Shown: positions 60,398 to 64,000 of the stretch, in pieces
Numbering within the stretch: position 1 is the first letter of the stretch
How the letters are laid out: the number at the start of each line of letters is the position of its first letter
Assembly: GCA_900542835.1 (NCBI GenBank)
Contig: UQPB01000016.1
Location: 4,904-68,903 of the forward strand
Origin: an uncultured Pelosinus sp.
GTDB lineage: Bacteria > Bacillota > Negativicutes > Sporomusales > Acetonemataceae
Length of the DNA stretch: 64,000 nt
Direction: 5' to 3'
Made by a program: the position numbers and the translations under genes
The notes under the pieces: model-generated
Told to the model about the DNA's origin: nothing
Seen by the model: only the letters and a program-made list of their open reading frames with translations
Database searches by the model: none

Positions 60398-61684
60398 TCA
60401 CAACTCCGCATAATTATTTGCCCAGCGCCGCAAACAGCGCAGACTCTGCTCCGCTCCGTAAGCGGCCGCGATCGCGATAAACGGTACTGCCGGATAGCGG
60501 TACCGGTACATCCAGTCAATAAACAGCAATAAACAAAAAGCAAAGACCGCCGCTATCAGCAGCCAGACAATCGACGTTTGCCGGAAACGGCCATCGCGCA
60601 GGGCGGCAATACTGCCAACCGCAAACAAAAAGGTCGGCGCCGCGTTATAGAGAAACTGCCCAATGCCGGCGGGACTGCGCAAGTCGATTTCCCACACCCA
60701 CTTGCCTAAAAAAGCAATCGCCCGCTTTACATATAAAACCGATACATGATCCCAGTTGTTCACAATAAAGCTCAAAACCAGACTGTCAAAAACCGTAACC
60801 CGGTAATCCGGCCGAAAGCCGTGATCATACGGTGTCGCCAGATCGTACAGCCAGCCTTTGGCGTACACATTATATAAAACCATTTTGGCGTTCACCTGCA
60901 GCGATTGCAGCAGCGGGTCCAGCAGCTGCTGACTATACAGATAGCCGCAGCCGGCGGCCGCGGCCGTCAGCGCCGCGACACCCCAGCCGCGATAGCGGGT
61001 CGCTCCGGCGGCAAGCCGCCGCCAGCCCAGCCGGATGGCAATATAGAGAAGAATAACCGCCATCGCCGCGACCCCGGTCGGCCGGAACAGCATCATATAG
61101 ACCGCGCTCAGGACGAATAAGCCTTTATAGCCGGTTCCGCCTGTCTCAAACGCCATCAGCAGAAAATACACGCACAACAGCAAAACACTGATAAACAGAC
61201 TGTCGGAAAGAATATACATCGACCACAGGGTCAACTCCCAGCGGGTGGCATAAAACAACGCCGCCAGTACGGCCGTAACACGTCCGAATAGAATCGCCGC
61301 GATTTTATAGACCAGGATAACGCTGAGGCCGGCAATAACCGCCTGGACAAACAAAACGGCGACCGGATCCTTAAACACGGCCAGCAGCAGGGCCAGCAGC
61401 GTATTGTACCCAAAATACAAAATATCGTTCATATGCAGACCAATGCGAAAATTCTCCAGCAGACCGCCGGCGTAAGCGAGATACCACTGGCTGTCAGCCG
61501 CCTGGGGAAAGCCGCGGCCGGAGGAGCGCAGCCAGAAAAAAAACGTCAAAGTACGCGCAAGGGCCAACAGCACGATTGGCAAAATCAACAGCCAGTCATG
61601 TCTTTTGGCCCGGTGGAAAATCTCGCTTATGCGGCTTTCGCTCCGCAGATACAGTTCATACACTTGTTGTCCCAGCTCTCGCAT
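60398..61684 (-). CDS. GT-C membrane glycosyltransferase (family 39/ArnT-like)
   Basis: 428 residues from the ATG at 61684; the ribosome site is weak. About 10-11 membrane segments. The first outside loop carries FPQAADSQWYLAY, the place where GT-C enzymes keep their catalytic acid, and YATRWELTLWSMYILSDSLF follows. It would transfer a sugar from a lipid phosphate to a glycan, lipid or protein outside the membrane. It is the first gene of the seven-gene surface-glycan operon. The acceptor cannot be told. Confidence 0.72.
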   Translation of the reverse strand: MRELGQQVYELYLRSESRISEIFHRAKRHDWLLILPIVLLALARTLTFFFWLRSSGRGFPQAADSQWYLAYAGGLLENFRIGLHMNDILYFGYNTLLALLLAVFKDPVAVLFVQAVIAGLSVILVYKIAAILFGRVTAVLAALFYATRWELTLWSMYILSDSLFISVLLLCVYFLLMAFETGGTGYKGLFVLSAVYMMLFRPTGVAAMAVILLYIAIRLGWRRLAAGATRYRGWGVAALTAAAAGCGYLYSQQLLDPLLQSLQVNAKMVLYNVYAKGWLYDLATPYDHGFRPDYRVTVFDSLVLSFIVNNWDHVSVLYVKRAIAFLGKWVWEIDLRSPAGIGQFLYNAAPTFLFAVGSIAALRDGRFRQTSIVWLLIAAVFAFCLLLFIDWMYRYRYPAVPFIAIAAAYGAEQSLRCLRRWANNYAEL

Positions 61685-62019
61685 CAATATCGTTTTTTTA
61701 TCTTATGCCGCGCCGGCGCCGATTAGTCTGCCGGCACCGCTTTCGGACGATCCGCCGGCCGCCACCGCAAAATTGAGTCAGGGCACGCACGGTCCATTTA
61801 ATCAGCGCTTATCTAAAAAAGCCGGAAACACCCGGCATGCGGTGTTATCCAGCAGTCAGATGGCGAAAGAACCCTGCAGCCGCCTGCGGCGCCCGCTGAA
61901 TTCCTCAAACCATATTATTTACTTACGACAAATTCAGACTAAATCCTCTCGATTTTTCCGTTCCGCAAAAATAAAAATTCCCAACGCTATATGCTGCCAA
62001 CAGCGCCGCCAGTCGGCGG
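61685..62019. other. gap upstream of the glycan operon
   Basis: About 335 nt without a gene, AT-rich near 61900-61990. It must hold the operon promoter, but no clear pair of boxes is seen. It includes the repeat-like words TTTAATCAGCGCTTATCT (61797-61814), resembling the ends of elements A and B, and a small hairpin GCCGG...CCGGC at 61821-61837. Confidence 0.5.
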
Positions 62020-62787
62020 TCAGACAGCTTGCAGACAGGCGCTGACGGCCACGCCGGTCAGAATCGCGATTGTAATGCTGGTTAAGGTGCCGATCAGAAA
62101 ATACTCGGCAAAGTTTTTCTCCTCCAGCTTCTTGTAGCGGGCAATTGTTTTGCAGGCGGTTACCAGGCCGACCGTAGCGTAATGCTGCTGCAGCACCAGC
62201 GTCAAAATCAGCAGCCGTTCCAGATTGCCGATTGCTTCACCGGCGTTTCGCGGCTCCGCCGGCCGCACCGGTTCCTTTAAGTGCAAATAGCGCTCCAGCA
62301 CCAGCGTGGTGATAACGGTCGCGCCCCGGACATTAAACCAATAACCGGCAATGACGATACTGGCACTATAGGCGCTGCCAACATTCAACAGCGGCGAATA
62401 GACGGCAGCCCAGGCCGCCAGGCGCTCCCCCAGCGGGTTTAGTTCCGCGGCCGCCAACAGCGGATAACAGGCGCCGATGCAAACCAGCTGTGCTGTCAGC
62501 CTGGCGGCAAACACCTCCAGGCTGCGTCCCTCCCGGCTGCGGTCATAGCGATACGCCAGCCAGGCAAACAGGCCGTGCGCCGCCGCCAGCAGCACCAGCA
62601 GCCACCACAGCGGATTGCCTGTCCCCAGATAAGGCAGCAGCAAAAGTCCGTTGATCAGCCCATAACGGCCGGCCTGCCGCAGCGGCGGCCGCAGGCCCGG
62701 TCCGCCGGCAATCGCATCTTCCCGGCGGGAAAAAGCGGTCATCACATAACCCAATAGCAGCAGAGCCGCCAGCAATTGCGCCTGCAT
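62020..62787 (-). CDS. polytopic membrane protein, unknown, partner of a SatD-like protein
   Basis: 255 residues from the ATG at 62787 (AGGGGGG seven nt upstream). About six membrane segments at roughly 3-20, 44-58, 60-75, 95-115, 130-155 and 228-250, with a charged loop between 170 and 200 (YLHLKEPVRPAEPRNAGEAI). I do not recognise the family. It follows the SatD-like gene and is probably cotranscribed; in other bacteria SatD-like genes are often paired with a membrane protein gene. A hairpin lies in the 93-nt gap before it. Confidence 0.7.
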   Translation of the reverse strand: MQAQLLAALLLLGYVMTAFSRREDAIAGGPGLRPPLRQAGRYGLINGLLLLPYLGTGNPLWWLLVLLAAAHGLFAWLAYRYDRSREGRSLEVFAARLTAQLVCIGACYPLLAAAELNPLGERLAAWAAVYSPLLNVGSAYSASIVIAGYWFNVRGATVITTLVLERYLHLKEPVRPAEPRNAGEAIGNLERLLILTLVLQQHYATVGLVTACKTIARYKKLEEKNFAEYFLIGTLTSITIAILTGVAVSACLQAV

Positions 62788-62810
62788 CGGCCATCCCCCC
62801 CTCTCCCGCG

Positions 62811-62842
62811 GAGCCTGTGCCATCCCCACAAACCACAGGCTC
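62811..62842 (-). promoter_or_regulatory. hairpin in front of the membrane protein gene
   Basis: GAGCCTGTG and CACAGGCTC form a 9-bp stem around a 14-nt loop, ending 24 nt before the ATG and directly upstream of the ribosome site. It has no T run, so it could tune translation or mark a processing site between the two genes. Confidence 0.4.
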
Positions 62843-62880
62843 TTATCCCTTTAATTTATTTTACAGGATTTAAAACCTGT

Positions 62881-63510
62881 TTATTGTGTTTGACTAACTG
62901 CCTGTAAATAGGTCAGAATCGAACGTTTAGCGGTCTCCACTTCCGAATAATAGGCGGCGTTGATAATATCGAATACACTTTGCTGGGTAATGCCCAGCTT
63001 GCCGGCGATCGCCTCCTGCGTAAAGCTGGCCTCCGCGTAGGCCAGTACCTGCCGCTGCCGCCGCGTCCGCCGCCGTGTGCACGATTCGATAAAATAATGC
63101 AACGCATTGATCATTTCGGTTCCGGGGAAAGCGGCCTGATAGACCACCCGCGGCCGCTTCCGCTTCGCCAGTTCAACCGCCCGGCGGGCAAAATGGAACG
63201 CCGGCCCGTCCATGCCAATCGCCGCGGCCGGATTAATGGCGGTAACGACCTCGCCGAGGCCGACGCCAAATACCAGCCCCACCGGCGCCATTTCCCGGGC
63301 CACATAGTCAATCATCGCCGGCGCAGCCGTGAGATTTTTAATCAGAACCTGAAACTCGTCGCCGATCGTTACCGTAAACGGCGAAGCAATATCCGCGGCA
63401 TATAAAGCGTTGGCGCTTGCGGCCAGCGCCAGGAACTTTTCCTGCACCGCCTGCCTGTCCGCCAGCTTGCGCGAACCGATTATATCGCCAATTACGGCCC
63501 CATACAGCAT
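62881..63510 (-). CDS. SatD-family protein
   Basis: 209 residues; GGAGGAT lies five nt before the ATG. The N-terminus AVIGDIIGSRKLADRQ and FTVTIGDEFQVLI are the SatD hallmarks, and the domain has a cyclase-like look. The C-terminus is a helix-turn-helix similar to sigma-factor region 4 (FTQEAIAGKLGITQQSVFDI). SatD was named for a streptococcal acid-tolerance operon; its biochemistry is unknown. A DNA-binding or nucleotide-sensing role is inference. It follows the 66-aa coiled-coil gene by 32 nt. Confidence 0.75.
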   Translation of the reverse strand: MLYGAVIGDIIGSRKLADRQAVQEKFLALAASANALYAADIASPFTVTIGDEFQVLIKNLTAAPAMIDYVAREMAPVGLVFGVGLGEVVTAINPAAAIGMDGPAFHFARRAVELAKRKRPRVVYQAAFPGTEMINALHYFIESCTRRRTRRQRQVLAYAEASFTQEAIAGKLGITQQSVFDIINAAYYSEVETAKRSILTYLQAVSQTQ

Positions 63511-63542
63511 AGTCCATCCTCCACTCGCCTATTTTACCTGTA

Positions 63543-63743
63543 TCAGAACGGCGTTTTCGGTTTCCGCCTGAAACGCCCGTCTATCTGTCCAAACGCTTGA
63601 TCCAGCTGATCGAATCGCTCATCGCCCTGACCAAGCTTCTGATCCAGCCGGTAGAAGCCCAATTGCATTTCCGCCTGGACCGCAGCCAGCTCCCGCCGCA
63701 GCAGGCTCATTTCGCTGACCAGCTGTTGTAGCAGCCTCTCCAT
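63543..63743 (-). CDS. small coiled-coil protein, 66 aa, unknown function
   Basis: The ATG at 63743 has GGAGG seven nt upstream, inside the end of a 25-codon upstream frame. It begins MERLLQQLVSEM and continues with 7-residue repeats DQ-L-F/G-Q (FDQLDQAFGQIDGRF). It has no membrane segment. The start and plan recall the 117-aa protein at 55722-56075. It leads the SatD-like gene and its membrane partner, so the three may work together. Confidence 0.7.
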   Translation of the reverse strand: MERLLQQLVSEMSLLRRELAAVQAEMQLGFYRLDQKLGQGDERFDQLDQAFGQIDGRFRRKPKTPF

Positions 63744-63745
63744 CG

Positions 63746-63823
63746 TCAAGCCTCCTCCTTATCAATCAGCCGGATTACGACTATCCGCGCCTTTACAGCC
63801 GCCTGCGGGCAAAAGGGAATCAT
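63746..63823 (-). CDS. possible 25-aa upstream peptide
   Basis: MIPFCPQAAVKARIVVIRLI followed by DKEEA. GGAG lies about 8 nt before its ATG, and its stop TGA is 2 nt before the start of the 66-aa gene whose ribosome site it contains. The predicted promoter is so close that this frame would begin near the 5' end of the mRNA. It may be a leader peptide that couples translation or a small protein in its own right. Confidence 0.4.
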   Translation of the reverse strand: MIPFCPQAAVKARIVVIRLIDKEEA

Positions 63824-63838
63824 CCGTTTTTCTCCTCC

Positions 63839-63844
63839 ATTATA
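63839..63844 (-). promoter_or_regulatory. extended -10 promoter of the small coiled-coil unit
   Basis: ATGCTATAAT on the minus strand holds a perfect TATAAT with the TGn extension and no clear -35. The transcript would start very near the small upstream frame. The same word precedes the gene at 56075. Confidence 0.6.
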
Positions 63845-63879
63845 GCATAGCCAGAAAGCAAGGAGAATACGGAATGTCC

Positions 63880-64000
63880 CTCCCCCGTTGTCTCTGGATT
63901 CCAGCCCGGGATGACGAGCCACGGAGGGCACGGAGTTTTCACTGAGGGTACAGAGAACGTTCTCCACAGAGGACACCGAGGGGCGCAGAGGTCGCAGAGG
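63880..64000. repeat. dispersed CTCCGTG-type repeat at the right edge
   Basis: GCCACGGAGGGCACGGAG, ACTGAGGGTACAGAG and CCACAGAGGACACCGAGG are variants of the same 16-18 bp unit repeated three or four times. It belongs to the family at 7390-7676, 31340-31440 and 56220-56340 and runs to the window end. Confidence 0.65.

Noticed and set aside
62020..62787. Calling the SatD partner a DUF3307 protein
   Set aside because: The expected N-terminal DUF3307 motif (a conserved HLxGDFxLQ-type segment) is not present, so I left it unnamed.

Overview
The window is a stretch of chromosome from a Gram-positive-type (Bacillota) anaerobe, most likely a spore-forming Negativicute of the Sporomusaceae kind. The evidence is a T-box leader on leuS, PyrR-type attenuators on the pyr operon, a ComEA/ComEC pair, a type A RNase P RNA, a complex I operon without the NADH module, and a possible SpoVM peptide. 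The genus is inference. Apart from one AT-rich patch (about 52.3-55.6 kb) the DNA is GC-rich and mostly coded on the minus strand.

Region by region. 1-4.2 kb: pyrimidine operon pyrB-pyrC-carA-carB (carB runs off the left edge) behind one promoter and two tandem PyrR-type attenuators. 4.2-6.8 kb: an M20 amidohydrolase and a DcuC-type carrier. 7.0-7.2 kb: two tRNA-Leu genes. 7.7-14 kb: polA-mutM-coaE-lytic transglycosylase-peptide-binding lipoprotein. 14.2-17.5 kb: L,D-transpeptidase, a PAS histidine kinase and rnpB. 17.6-22.2 kb: prfC, a 41-aa Cys protein, an acetyltransferase, an ornithine/alanine-type racemase and holA. 22.3-30.9 kb: comEC, an MFS pump, a 2-hydroxyacid dehydrogenase, and T-box-leuS-comEA. 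30.9-41.3 kb: housekeeping genes (phosphoesterase, zinc-ribbon protein, EF-G paralogue, possible spoVM, cobalamin adenosyltransferase, ndk, gamma-carbonic anhydrase-like protein, M42 peptidase, htpX, START-type protein, class III aminotransferase). 41.6-51.3 kb: an 11-gene nuoABCDHIJKLMN operon. 51.7-55.6 kb: mscL followed by an AT-rich patch with an IS3 remnant, a MATE pump, a broken ABC ATPase gene and an intact-looking ISAs1-family element with target duplication. 55.7-64 kb: a small coiled-coil gene, a seven-gene surface-glycan operon, and a second coiled-coil gene leading into a SatD-like protein and a membrane partner.

The most unusual things are small. Two related elements of about 150 bp with terminal inverted repeats sit exactly between a stop codon and the next ribosome binding site, one inside the nuo operon and one between the MFS gene and comEC. 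Shorter palindromes resembling their ends lie at three more loci. A second dispersed repeat, rich in CTCCGTG words, fills at least five intergenic gaps. There is also a likely unannotated SpoVM gene, a pair of paralogous coiled-coil mini-proteins with matching extended -10 promoters, and a polyprenyl-phosphate-sugar module coupled to acyl transfer, methylation and deacetylation.
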